A stretch of 33,252 bases of DNA, from the NCBI GenBank assembly GCA_904387305.1, contig CAJFLB010000019.1, positions 1 through 33,252 on the forward strand, read 5' to 3'. Of the stretch, positions 1 to 8,088 are shown piece by piece. The translations under genes and the position numbers were made by a program. How positions within the stretch are numbered: position 1 is the stretch's first letter; each line of letters opens with the position of its first letter. The stretch is from an uncultured Clostridia bacterium. GTDB lineage: Bacteria; Bacillota; Clostridia; TANB77; CAG-508. The notes beneath the pieces were generated by a model, which was given only the letters and a program-made list of their open reading frames with translations, was not told the DNA's origin and did no database searches.

Positions 1-117
1 TCCTTTTAAAATATTTTTTCGACAAAAATATTCTATCAAATTGGTATCTCTTATTCAATTTTTTTATCAAATTTTCCCTACTAAAAGTTTATACTAACCA
101 CACATTCTCCACAAGTA

Positions 118-217
118 AAGACCTATTACAGTTTCTGTTCAATATTCACCTCCTCGAAGGTATATATACCTTCGAGGAAGTGAACACCGAACAGAAACTA
201 TTATATAAATAGGTCTT
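118..217. repeat. 100-bp intergenic palindrome overlapping the 3' end of the neighbouring gene
   Basis: A long inverted repeat. The centre, 151-178, is a perfect 28-base palindrome (14-base arms, starting TCCTCGAAGG). It is flanked by a perfect 10-base arm pair (131-140 GTTTCTGTTC with 189-198) and an outer 10-base pair (118-127 AAGACCTATT with 208-217). The right outer arm contains the last codons and the stop of the minus-strand gene ending at 201. It probably acts as a transcription terminator or mRNA-stabilising hairpin for that gene. It is the smallest of the nested palindromes in this window and carries neither of the two family signatures. Confidence 0.8.
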
Positions 218-1328
218 CACTAGTATTTATTCCAAATAAAAATTTTAATTCCTCATCTGCATCTCTTTCATTTGTTGTTTCTTCATCTTCATGATTGTTT
301 TGATCTATTTTATTATTTAGATTATTTTCTATAGATTCGACATTATGCAAATCATATACAAGTCTGTCTTGTTCATTTGCAAGTCCACTAATATTTATAT
401 TTTCTTCTTCGTATGTAGGATTATTAAATTTGGTTGTTTTTCCTTTTTTTAATATATTTACATATTCCAATAAATTGTCTATATATTTTATAACATCTTC
501 TGAATATTTGTATGCTAATATATTTTCATTTTTTATAATCACTGCAATCAGTGCAATATTGATAATGGTTGCTAATAATAAAATAATATTAAATCTTCCT
601 ATTACCATAAACAACATAATAGATGTAATAATATTTAATATTCCAGCAATAGAAACAAAGTTTATATTACTACTTTTTTTGCCCAACATGTTCTTTTTTT
701 CAATTTCATATAAAAGCATTTTTTCCATTGCTAATTTACACATTTCTCCTCTTTCTAAATAGTAATTTCCTTTTTGGTTTCTTTTAAATTCATTTAATTC
801 TATTTCATCATGAAATGCAAATAGAATTTTTCCGATAAACATACTTTCATATGAAGGTACTTCATTAGTTGAATATTCTTTTATTTTTTCACTATCTATT
901 CTTTCTAGCGCATCAATTTGTTTAAATTGATTTCTATCTTTTAATCTTAATACATTATTTTCTTTATCTATCTCTACATATCCTTTTTTTATCAGATAAT
1001 ATATTTCTGCATTTAACAATTCATTATCTAATATAAATTCATTTTTTATGATAAATTTTGTTAAAATTGGATCATATTTATTTTCAAAACTTTCTTTTGA
1101 TTTTCCTATTACTTTATTTTCTTTTTTAATAATGTATACTACTATTCCTACATAAACAATAGACATGATATATAAAAGGATTGTTTTTAAAATTTCCACA
1201 TTTGCAAATAATAATACTACTATAGTTACTAAAACATTTATCAAAACAAGTATCATAAAAATTTTAAAAATATGTTTCTTATCATTTCCTCTTACTTTTA
1301 TATCTAAATTTCTTATATTAAAATTCAT
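201..1328 (-). CDS. DUF2207-like integral membrane protein
   Basis: A 375-aa protein with two transmembrane helices near the N-terminus (about residues 21-42 and 47-66) and two more at about 221-240 and 245-265. The segment after the first pair (about 80-130: a KYDP motif, then a helix-rich stretch and KKGYVEID) resembles the cytoplasmic winged-helix-like part of DUF2207 (YciQ-like) membrane proteins. The large extracytoplasmic DUF2207 N-terminal domain and a signal peptide are absent, so this would be a short version. The C-terminal 60 residues are acidic and Asn-rich and look disordered. The ATG is preceded by GGGGGGAG. It lies 121 bases downstream of the sbcC-like gene on the same strand and may be read through from it. 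The family assignment is by pattern only; the function is unknown. Confidence 0.6.
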   Translation of the reverse strand: MNFNIRNLDIKVRGNDKKHIFKIFMILVLINVLVTIVVLLFANVEILKTILLYIMSIVYVGIVVYIIKKENKVIGKSKESFENKYDPILTKFIIKNEFILDNELLNAEIYYLIKKGYVEIDKENNVLRLKDRNQFKQIDALERIDSEKIKEYSTNEVPSYESMFIGKILFAFHDEIELNEFKRNQKGNYYLERGEMCKLAMEKMLLYEIEKKNMLGKKSSNINFVSIAGILNIITSIMLFMVIGRFNIILLLATIINIALIAVIIKNENILAYKYSEDVIKYIDNLLEYVNILKKGKTTKFNNPTYEEENINISGLANEQDRLVYDLHNVESIENNLNNKIDQNNHEDEETTNERDADEELKFLFGINTSEDLFI

Positions 1329-1449
1329 TAATTCTCCCCCCTTCTATTTTTTATCGTAAGAACCTAATCCAAACTAGCAATCATATGTCTTTCATATTTT
1401 TTTATAAAATGTTTTTTAATCTTGTATTTGCTATTGTTTAGCATCAAAT

Positions 1450-3405
1450 TTAAATTTCCTGTAAATCTATAAAATGATAAGGAATATTAAATTTATCAAA
1501 TATATATTTTTCTCTTTCTGTGCAAGTAAATAGAATGATTTGTCTATTAGGATATGTATTTGCCAAATATATTAATATATTTTCCAATCTTTGTGTATCA
1601 TAATATGCAAAAGCTTCATCTAAAATAATTGGCATCTTTTCTTTTGATAAATTTTCTGTCATAGAAAGTCTTAAAGATAAATATAATTGGTCAATTGTTC
1701 CCACACTCAATCTATCTGCTTCTACATAATTTCCATTTTCTAATTCTACTACTAGTCCATTGTCAGCTTGTACCATAACATTGGTATATTTGCCATTAGT
1801 TATTTTATTTATGTTTTTAGAAAGATTCTCTGTAAACTTAGGGGTAACTGTATTTTTCATTTTTTCATATGCTTTTTCTAGAAGTGTTTTTGCTAAATTC
1901 ATACTTTTTTCTAAGTCTTTTAAGTTTACTATTTTTTCATTATTGTTAACTATTTTTTCTTCTATTTCCATTAAATTATCTACTTTAATTTCGACATTTT
2001 CTTTATCAAAATCTAATTCATGCAATTTTATGTTTATCATATTTAATTCTTTTTGTTTTTTTTCTATTTCTTGATTTATTTCATTTAAATTATTTATTTT
2101 TATTATTTCTGTATTTTTTATTTTATTTAAATAATTATTTTTTATTTTTTCTATTTCTTGATTTATTTTTTCATTTAAATTATTTTTTAATTTATTTATT
2201 TCATTTTTTAATTCATCATTATTTTTTTCTAATATTTTATTTTCATTTAAATAATTATTTTTTTCATTATTTATTTTTTCTTCTTCATTTTTATTTTCTT
2301 TTTCTAATATTTTTATTTTATTTTTTTTATTTTTTAATAATAAAATAGAAAAAATTAAATCCATTGGGAGAGTAAGAAGAAAAATATATTTAAAAATTAT
2401 ATTTTTTATAAAAATAAATTGTAAAATATTTATTAAAATTAATATAATAAATATAATGATTAATTTATTTTTTAATTTATTTTTATTTTTTATTAATTTA
2501 TTTATTTTTTCATTATTTTTTTCAAATATTTTTTTATTTCCATTTTCGATGTCTAAAATTTCTTTTTTATTTAAATTTATTTTTTGTTCATTTTCATTTT
2601 CTATTTTTTCTTTTATTTTTATTTTTTCATTTTCTATTTTTTCTTTTTCATATATATTTTTTATTTGATTTAAATATTCTAATTCTATTTCTAGATTTGA
2701 AGATTTTTCTAACTGATTTTTCTTATTTTCTTCAATTTCATATTTTGTATTTTTATATTTTTCTAATTTTATTTTTTCTTCTTCTAAATTTTGATTTTCT
2801 CGTAATAATTTATTTAATGGTTTTTCCCTAGATCTTTCTGTTCCAATTTCTTCTAATTGTCTTCTATTTATTCTATCAATTGCTCTTTTAAAAGATACAT
2901 TATCTTCCCCTGTTCCTACTAAATTTGCAATTTTTTGTATTAATATATTTTGTTCACTTTTTTCTAATTTTACTTGTTCTTGATTAACAACAATGGTTGA
3001 TAAAAATAGTTTTTCATCCATTTTTGTTTGCTCATAAAAAAATTCATTTCCTTTTGATTTATCAATATTAAATTGTTTAGAAATATCTTCTTTTTTTTCA
3101 TTAAATATTTGTGGATTTTTCTTTTTAAAATCTCTAAATACTTCAAATATTTCATGATTATTTAATTCATATTCTAATTTTCCTGAAAATTCCTCTGCAT
3201 CCCATGGTTTATATTTTTCAAAATCTGAATAGTTTTTTCCATTTTTATTTTTAGAAATACCATATAACATATTCACTATAAATGTTAATATTGTCGATTT
3301 TCCCGCTTCATTTTTACCATAAACTACATTTATATGATCTTTAAATTGTATTTCTTTATCTTTCAGTTTTCCATAAGCATTTATTTTTAATTTATGTATT
3401 TTCAC
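1450..3405 (-). CDS. SbcC/YhaN-like AAA ATPase with coiled coil and membrane segments
   Basis: About 651 aa. The N-terminus has the SMC/Rad50/SbcC-type Walker A loop GKNEAGKST (residues 30-38). The C-terminus has an ABC-like signature (LSVGTIDQLYLSLRL), then Walker B MPIILDEAFAYYD. Between them is a very Lys/Glu/Asn-rich coiled coil interrupted by a hydrophobic hairpin at about residues 311-367, probably two membrane helices. SbcC proper lacks such a hairpin; as I recall, Bacillus YhaN-type proteins have one. It is paired with an SbcD-like phosphoesterase just upstream, so a nuclease-ATPase complex acting on DNA ends is inferred. I chose the GTG at 3403-3405: GAAAGGAAGG sits 7-8 bases before it, and the conserved family N-terminus (KIHKLKINAYG) begins there. 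An ATG 66 bases upstream is open but would translate the ribosome-binding site. The coiled-coil DNA at about 2080-2780 is almost pure A+T. Confidence 0.85.
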   Translation of the reverse strand: MKIHKLKINAYGKLKDKEIQFKDHINVVYGKNEAGKSTILTFIVNMLYGISKNKNGKNYSDFEKYKPWDAEEFSGKLEYELNNHEIFEVFRDFKKKNPQIFNEKKEDISKQFNIDKSKGNEFFYEQTKMDEKLFLSTIVVNQEQVKLEKSEQNILIQKIANLVGTGEDNVSFKRAIDRINRRQLEEIGTERSREKPLNKLLRENQNLEEEKIKLEKYKNTKYEIEENKKNQLEKSSNLEIELEYLNQIKNIYEKEKIENEKIKIKEKIENENEQKINLNKKEILDIENGNKKIFEKNNEKINKLIKNKNKLKNKLIIIFIILILINILQFIFIKNIIFKYIFLLTLPMDLIFSILLLKNKKNKIKILEKENKNEEEKINNEKNNYLNENKILEKNNDELKNEINKLKNNLNEKINQEIEKIKNNYLNKIKNTEIIKINNLNEINQEIEKKQKELNMINIKLHELDFDKENVEIKVDNLMEIEEKIVNNNEKIVNLKDLEKSMNLAKTLLEKAYEKMKNTVTPKFTENLSKNINKITNGKYTNVMVQADNGLVVELENGNYVEADRLSVGTIDQLYLSLRLSMTENLSKEKMPIILDEAFAYYDTQRLENILIYLANTYPNRQIILFTCTEREKYIFDKFNIPYHFIDLQEI

Positions 3406-3504
3406 TAATTTTATCCTTCCTTTCTCTATTGTATAGGAAACCATATGAAACTTTAAGTTACTTAGGCTCAAAATGAAAATAAAAATTCAATATTTTATTT
3501 TCAA

Positions 3505-3570
3505 AAGAAAAATCAGCTTTTACTTGACTTTATATGGATCTTCCGTATACAACAAGGTTACGCTTCTTAT
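3505..3570 (-). repeat. Noncoding conserved motif, copy 1 of 2
   Basis: Read on the minus strand, this starts ATAAGAAG just after the sbcD-like stop codon, then has CCTTG, TGTATACGGAA, ATATA-AGTCAA and TAAAAG-TGA, and ends in a pyrimidine stretch. The same ordered blocks occur on the plus strand at 33064-33133. It lies in the 169-base gap between the sbcD-like and sbcC-like genes. A promoter reading is possible (TTGTTG, 17 bases, TAAAGT), but the spacer is as conserved as the boxes, which promoters do not normally show. Function unknown. Confidence 0.6.
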
Positions 3571-3574
3571 ATTT

Positions 3575-4657
3575 TTATTCCAATGCTTCAAAAGCAATCT
3601 CAACTGCTTTTTCGATAATTGTTAATTCTTCTTCTCCTGCATTTTCTTTTTCTTTTAATATTTCCTTTGCAAATAATCCTTTTAAAGTATGATTATTAGC
3701 TATTTTTTCCAAATCATATTCTATTCTTGTATGATCTCTTATTTTTATAATTCTTTCATTTGTTAATAATTTATATATCTCATATCTATCTATTTCAAAA
3801 TTTCTCTTTCCAGTTAGTATGACTTTTATTAATTGATTGTTTTGTATATCTAAATCATTTATTTTTTCAATTAACTCATCTTTAGAAATAATATCTGTTA
3901 CATCAAATTCTATTTCTTCAAAATTATCTTCACTTAATGGTACAAATTGAATTTTTAATTGTTTATCTTCTTGTATTTCTCCTACAATCATTCCATGTTC
4001 TCCTAATTCATCAAATCCTAATGAGATTAAAGAACCTGGATATACAATTTTTTGATTTGGATATGTGTTATAGTCTAACTTGTGAATATGTCCTGTTGCT
4101 ACATAATCAAATCCTTTTTCTTCTAATACTCTTCTTGGTATAGAGTTATATTGTTTTTCCTCTAAATTTGCTCCATCAATTGTACTATGAATCACTAATA
4201 TATTTGTTTTGTTTTTATTCTCTATTTTTAAATTTTCAATTCCACAATCTGTGCAATAAAAATCATCAAACCCATATCCATATATATCTACACTGTCTGA
4301 TGTTAATCTTTCAAATTTTGAAGAAAAAATATATACATTATCATTCCATTTGAATTGATTATAATAAGAATTTTTAATGTATGGATCATGATTTCCTGGA
4401 CTAATATATATTTTCGTATTTGGAATTTCTTTAAACAATTCATTTATATATTCTATTGTTGATTTTCTAATATATTGTTGCTCATATAAATCTCCTGCTA
4501 TAAATAAGAAATCAACACCATTTTCTTTTATATATTCAATTACTTTTTTAAATACTTTTCTTTGTTCTAATCTTTTGATGTCTCCTAAATTTTCCCTATC
4601 TGATAAATTTATAAAAGGACTATCAAAATGTATATCGGCTACATGTACAAACTTCAT
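3575..4657 (-). CDS. SbcD/YhaO-like metallophosphoesterase (DNA repair exonuclease subunit)
   Basis: A 360-aa calcineurin-like phosphoesterase. The metal-binding motifs appear in order: D8-x-H10 (VADIHFDSP), GD at 55-56 (IAGDLYE), GNHD at 88-91, His157 (VIHSTIDG) and GHIH at 189-192. This matches the SbcD/Mre11/YhaO family and its usual length. The enzyme would be a manganese-dependent nuclease working with the SbcC-like ATPase encoded downstream. The start ATG follows AGAGGAAAAAAG. A sigma-A-type promoter lies at 4711-4739. The gap to the sbcC-like gene is unusually long (169 bases) for this pair and contains the repeated motif at 3505-3570 and an A/T-only hairpin at 3475-3502. Assignment to YhaO rather than classical SbcD is uncertain. 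Confidence 0.9.
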   Translation of the reverse strand: MKFVHVADIHFDSPFINLSDRENLGDIKRLEQRKVFKKVIEYIKENGVDFLFIAGDLYEQQYIRKSTIEYINELFKEIPNTKIYISPGNHDPYIKNSYYNQFKWNDNVYIFSSKFERLTSDSVDIYGYGFDDFYCTDCGIENLKIENKNKTNILVIHSTIDGANLEEKQYNSIPRRVLEEKGFDYVATGHIHKLDYNTYPNQKIVYPGSLISLGFDELGEHGMIVGEIQEDKQLKIQFVPLSEDNFEEIEFDVTDIISKDELIEKINDLDIQNNQLIKVILTGKRNFEIDRYEIYKLLTNERIIKIRDHTRIEYDLEKIANNHTLKGLFAKEILKEKENAGEEELTIIEKAVEIAFEALE

Positions 4658-4710
4658 ATTTTCTTTTTTCCTCTTTTCTTTGTTTTTCCTATGCTTTCTT
4701 TGTAATTATG

Positions 4711-4739
4711 ATTGTATCTTAATTATTGTTTTTTTTCAA
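4711..4739 (-). promoter_or_regulatory. Promoter for the sbcD-like gene
   Basis: On the minus strand, -35 TTGAAA (4734-4739) and -10 TACAAT (4711-4716) are separated by exactly 17 bases. It lies about 55 bases upstream of the sbcD-like start codon. Confidence 0.6.
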
Positions 4740-4783
4740 GTGGTAGGCGAAAATTCTTTTGGTTTGTTTAATGGGAATATTTT

Positions 4784-5052
4784 TGTCCAATTAGGGACGT
4801 TTCTGTTTGGGACACTTTTATGTAAAGTTGATATTCAATAGTCTGATTCTGAAATATTAAATATATATAAAATAAGAGTATAAAATATGAAGAAATTTTG
4901 CATAAGATAAAATTTCTAATTTTAAATCTAAATATGCAAAATGCCTTCATGCTTTATACTCTTTATGTTTTATCATTTAATAAAAATTCAATCGATACCT
5001 AGTTGTAAATTTACATAAAAATGTCCCAAACAGAAACGTCCCAAAATGGACA
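4784..5052. repeat. GGGAC-family nested palindrome
   Basis: Fills the 395-base gap between the sbcD-like and VirD4-like genes. Outer arms 4784-4826 and 5010-5052 are near-perfect inverted repeats. Both contain the identical 20-mer GGGACGTTTCTGTTTGGGAC (4794-4813, and inverted at 5023-5042). Inside is a second inverted repeat (AAGAGTATAAAATATGAAG near 4873 against its complement near 4950-4970) and a third (GAAATTTT with AAAATTTC near 4901-4925). The same 20-mer recurs at 32970-32989. The right arm stops at the base before the VirD4-like stop codon. Likely a mobile REP/MITE-like element also used as a terminator. No coding capacity seen. Confidence 0.85.
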
Positions 5053-6645
5053 TTAATCATCTTCATCGATTGGACCAAACAATTCATCAAATTTTGCCTC
5101 TAACTCTTTTTGTAAATCATATATATCGTCATCCTCTTCTTGTGTTGGCTCTTGTGGAAGAACTGGTGCGTCCTCAAAGCTATTTAAATCTAATGTATTT
5201 TGTTGTTTTGGTGCTGTTTGATTTGGTTGTGAATTTGTTGTTTGTCCTGCTACTGGTTTTATTTCTTCTTTTTTGTTGTTATTTGATTCTACATCATCAA
5301 ATAAGTCATCTAATGATTCTACTTTTAGGTTATCCACTTTCTGCGCTTTTTCATCTTCTGGCACATATGGATTATATGGATTATATTTTCTCCATGTTCC
5401 TCTTTCTATTTCCCCTATATCATTATGACTAATTTCTAATCTTTTCATTTCTTTTGCCATAGGATGTTTAAAATAGTAAAATTTATTTGCTTTTACAGGT
5501 TTAATTCCTTTTTCATAAATAATACATAAATCATTATCCATTCTTCTCAGTTCATCTGGGGTCATTAGTGCCCTTGCCATTACCTGGTCTGATACACTTT
5601 TTCCTGTTTTCCAGTTTTGTCTGTCTCTATTAATAGATGTACTATCTCTTTCAATTGTTTTTTCTCCTAAAGCTTTTGAGAAATATTCAACTGTTTTATA
5701 TGAGTTACTTCCTAAAAATACATGTGTATCACAGTTACCCATAATGGTTTCATATGATTTCTCATATACAGCTTCTAATTGGTCTATATTTTGTAAAATA
5801 ACACTAAAAGATATTTTTCTACTTCTAGATGTAGAAATCTTTTTATCAAAATCTGGTATTTTACCAATATTAGCAAACTCATCTAATATGAAAAAGGTTT
5901 GTTCTTTTAGAGCTCCTCCATTTTGGTCTGCATAATCATATAATTGTTGTATCATCTGTGCAAAGAATATTGTTAATAAGAAGTCATAAGCAGTGTGTGT
6001 ATCTGATGATATAACATATACGGCTGTTTTTTCATTTCCTATTTCTTCAAAATTAATTGTATCTGTTGATGTTAGTTCTGCAATTTCCTTTGAATCAAAT
6101 TTACCTAGTTTTGATTGTAATGAACTCAAGATAGAACTATAGGTTTTTTCTGGTGCTATTTCAATAGATTTATAGTTCATTCTTGCTGGGTGGTCATATG
6201 GCAATTGACTCATTAATTCTGTTAATAAGTTATTTCCACCATTTGTATTGGCTGCCCTAACCAATTCTGCACAACTTGCCAAGTTTTGTTCTTCTTCTGG
6301 TCTTGTTGCCAATAAATAATAAATTAATGCTTTTAATAACATCTCAGCAGAATCATCCCAGAATGGGTCTGAACTTGCGCCTTCTGCTTTTTGTCCTTTT
6401 ATAATAGTATTTGCAATTACGTCAACGTCTAGTCCTGATGATATATGCATTAATGGATTATATCCATCACTATATTCTGGTCTTACAAGATTTAATACTT
6501 TAATTTTGTATCCATGTGCTTTTAAATATCCTGCTGTTCTATCATATAATTCTCCTTTAGGGTCTGTAAATACATAAGAGCCTAACATTTGATAGGCATT
6601 TGGAATAGAGTATGAAGCAGATTTACCAGATCCTGATCCGTCCAA
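5053..6645 (-). CDS. VirD4/TraG-like coupling ATPase, C-terminal part (frameshifted from the N-terminal part)
   Basis: This frame encodes the ATPase body of a type IV secretion coupling protein. It begins within the Walker A loop (GSGSGKS), with TDPKGELYD about 20 residues later, Walker B FFILDEFANIG (Asp-Glu at 255-256 of this frame) and the conserved GNCDTHVFLGS region. The C-terminal 100 residues are Gln/Asn/Asp-rich and end in an acidic tail. The TTG at the 5' end is only where the open frame begins, not a credible start. Removing one base (6640) joins it to the frame 6623-7105 and restores VVGGSGSGKS, giving a 683-aa protein of normal family length. Family members pump relaxase-DNA complexes through a conjugation channel in the membrane. 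It resembles the VirD4-like proteins of clostridial conjugative elements. Confidence 0.85.
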   Translation of the reverse strand: MDGSGSGKSASYSIPNAYQMLGSYVFTDPKGELYDRTAGYLKAHGYKIKVLNLVRPEYSDGYNPLMHISSGLDVDVIANTIIKGQKAEGASSDPFWDDSAEMLLKALIYYLLATRPEEEQNLASCAELVRAANTNGGNNLLTELMSQLPYDHPARMNYKSIEIAPEKTYSSILSSLQSKLGKFDSKEIAELTSTDTINFEEIGNEKTAVYVISSDTHTAYDFLLTIFFAQMIQQLYDYADQNGGALKEQTFFILDEFANIGKIPDFDKKISTSRSRKISFSVILQNIDQLEAVYEKSYETIMGNCDTHVFLGSNSYKTVEYFSKALGEKTIERDSTSINRDRQNWKTGKSVSDQVMARALMTPDELRRMDNDLCIIYEKGIKPVKANKFYYFKHPMAKEMKRLEISHNDIGEIERGTWRKYNPYNPYVPEDEKAQKVDNLKVESLDDLFDDVESNNNKKEEIKPVAGQTTNSQPNQTAPKQQNTLDLNSFEDAPVLPQEPTQEEDDDIYDLQKELEAKFDELFGPIDEDD

Positions 6646-7105
6646 CTACCAAAACATTAACATTTCCTCTTTTATCTACTGGTAAATAATTGTCTTCTGC
6701 CAAAATAATTCCTTTATTTTTATTTAATATCTGATATTGCTCTCCTCTTTGACTCCAATCACTAGAACCATGTTCTATATCAGAAAATTCATTTTTAGGA
6801 GCTGATTTTACAAATCCTATAAAGAAAAATACAGCATAAAAAATAGTCGTCACCATTAAAGTTGAAAAATAATTTCCCATAGCGCCTTCTGTTAATACTT
6901 CTCCTAATGTGTTAAATGGATGTGTTATGCAGATACCAAATGTTTCAATAAATGTTGTTAAATCAAATTGTCCACTTATATTAGCTTGAAACGTGCTATG
7001 TGCTATAGGCGTAACAAATACTATGGCTATAAATATCCATAGTATTGCAAAAATGATAAAATTTTTTCTATTTCTTCTAATGGCTCCTTCAATTTTGTAA
7101 TTCAC
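6623..7105 (-). CDS. VirD4/TraG-like coupling ATPase, N-terminal part (frameshifted)
   Basis: A 160-aa frame with two membrane helices (about residues 15-34 and 81-100), then the conserved approach to the nucleotide site (HGSSDW, GIILAEDNYLPVD, GNVNVLVVG). After Gly155 the frame leaves the Walker A loop, reads RIRIW and stops. The correct continuation, GSGSGKS, lies one base away in the frame 5053-6645. The gene starts with GTG at 7103-7105, preceded by AGGTGA. It follows the 115-aa gene by 27 bases in the same operon. The break is either a real inactivating +1 insertion or a sequencing or assembly error. If real, the product would be only the membrane anchor. Confidence 0.85.
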   Translation of the reverse strand: MNYKIEGAIRRNRKNFIIFAILWIFIAIVFVTPIAHSTFQANISGQFDLTTFIETFGICITHPFNTLGEVLTEGAMGNYFSTLMVTTIFYAVFFFIGFVKSAPKNEFSDIEHGSSDWSQRGEQYQILNKNKGIILAEDNYLPVDKRGNVNVLVVGRIRIW

Positions 7106-7132
7106 CTTAAATCACCTACTCTTTTGTTTTAT

Positions 7133-7480
7133 CTATATTTCCTGTTCGTCATGTCCTGTGTTAGACTCTTTCTTGTTTGCTTCTTTTTCTTTTAACTTTG
7201 CTGCATTTATTTTTTTCATTCTTTCTATTTTGTAATCCATTTTTTCCATATCTTGTCTTTGTGAATTATCGCTTCTACGACCTTTTTCATCTATCGATAC
7301 ACTTCTTTGTGGTATTACCATAGTAGAAACACCTAGATTAGTAGATAAATTTTTAGCATCATCTTCTTTAACTTTTGATGCATCTCCAGCTTTTTCTTCT
7401 GCTTTTAAATAATTTCTATCACAGTTAATCATAAAAAAGCACACGCTACTTTTTCCATCTGTTAAATTTGTACTACTCAT
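7133..7480 (-). CDS. Hypothetical protein, second gene of the VirD4-like operon
   Basis: A 115-aa protein I do not recognise. It has no membrane segment or signal peptide. Its first 30 residues contain two cysteines (CFFMINC); the remainder is hydrophilic, with a Lys/Glu/Asn-rich helical C-terminal half that could form a coiled coil. The start ATG follows GGGAGG, about 9 bases away. It begins 15 bases after the stop of the 174-aa gene and ends 27 bases before the VirD4-like start, so the three genes should be one transcript. Small proteins commonly sit beside coupling ATPases in conjugative modules, but no specific family match is claimed. Confidence 0.6.
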   Translation of the reverse strand: MSSTNLTDGKSSVCFFMINCDRNYLKAEEKAGDASKVKEDDAKNLSTNLGVSTMVIPQRSVSIDEKGRRSDNSQRQDMEKMDYKIERMKKINAAKLKEKEANKKESNTGHDEQEI

Positions 7481-7495
7481 TTAAACTTTCCTCCC

Positions 7496-8020
7496 TTAGT
7501 CTCCTTTTTCGTCTCTGATTTCAAAAGCGAAATAAGGTTTATTTGGTTTCAACTTACATTTTCCTTTTACTTCATTTGTTTTTTCATCAAAATAAAGTAC
7601 AGGTTTTATTTCTTCCGTAGTTTCTGGGTCTATTACACATATTGGTCTCTTTAAATTTGGTGTATACTTAAAGTCTTTGATTTCTGTTTCTTTTTCTGAA
7701 TATATACTATCGAATTTCAAAGGCATTGGTTTTTTGCTGATAGAAACTTTATCACCTTCCAAAATAGCAGTATTAACAACAACTCTATCTTTTCCAAAAG
7801 ATAATATAACTAATTCATCTTGATTTACTGATGGAAAATCTACATAAAAAGTTTTTCTAATCATATCTCCTCTTATCTCATCTGTTGATTCTAATCTTTC
7901 TAATGCATATTTAGGATATTCCTTTGATAAGGCTTTTGGAGTTTTTATGATTTGATAAATTACTGTACTTACTCCCTTTGGATCTGTAATGCTAAAGCTC
8001 TTTCCTTCCCATGTCTCCAT
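7496..8020 (-). CDS. Hypothetical protein, first gene of the VirD4-like operon
   Basis: A 174-aa soluble protein without recognisable family motifs. Its alternating hydrophobic pattern (for example YVDFPSV, LVILSFG, VVVNTAIL, PICVIDPET, PVLYFDEKT) suggests a mainly beta-sheet fold. The ATG follows GGAGGGAAAAAA. The gene is directly preceded by the best-matching promoter in this region (8089-8117). It leads the cluster with the 115-aa gene and the VirD4-like ATPase. Function unknown; a role in substrate docking or regulation of the coupling protein would be guesswork. Confidence 0.65.
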   Translation of the reverse strand: METWEGKSFSITDPKGVSTVIYQIIKTPKALSKEYPKYALERLESTDEIRGDMIRKTFYVDFPSVNQDELVILSFGKDRVVVNTAILEGDKVSISKKPMPLKFDSIYSEKETEIKDFKYTPNLKRPICVIDPETTEEIKPVLYFDEKTNEVKGKCKLKPNKPYFAFEIRDEKGD

Positions 8021-8088
8021 TTTTTTCCCTCCATTTCTATGTTTTATAATCCATAGCTTGTCATTTGTTTATATAACACTCACTATCT

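Noticed and set aside
10..32. Small A/T hairpin at the left edge (AATATTTTT / AAAAATATT)
   Set aside because: Could be a terminator of a gene outside the window, but A/T-only 9-bp stems are expected by chance in this composition.
2456..2668. Plus-strand Phe/Ile/Ser-rich frame inside the sbcC-like gene
   Set aside because: An antisense shadow of the A/T-only coiled-coil region; composition is that of the complement of Lys/Asn/Glu codons.
5046..5432. Plus-strand 128-codon hydrophobic frame across the VirD4-like tail
   Set aside because: Its Leu/Phe-rich composition is the complement of the acidic, Asn/Gln-rich coding tail.
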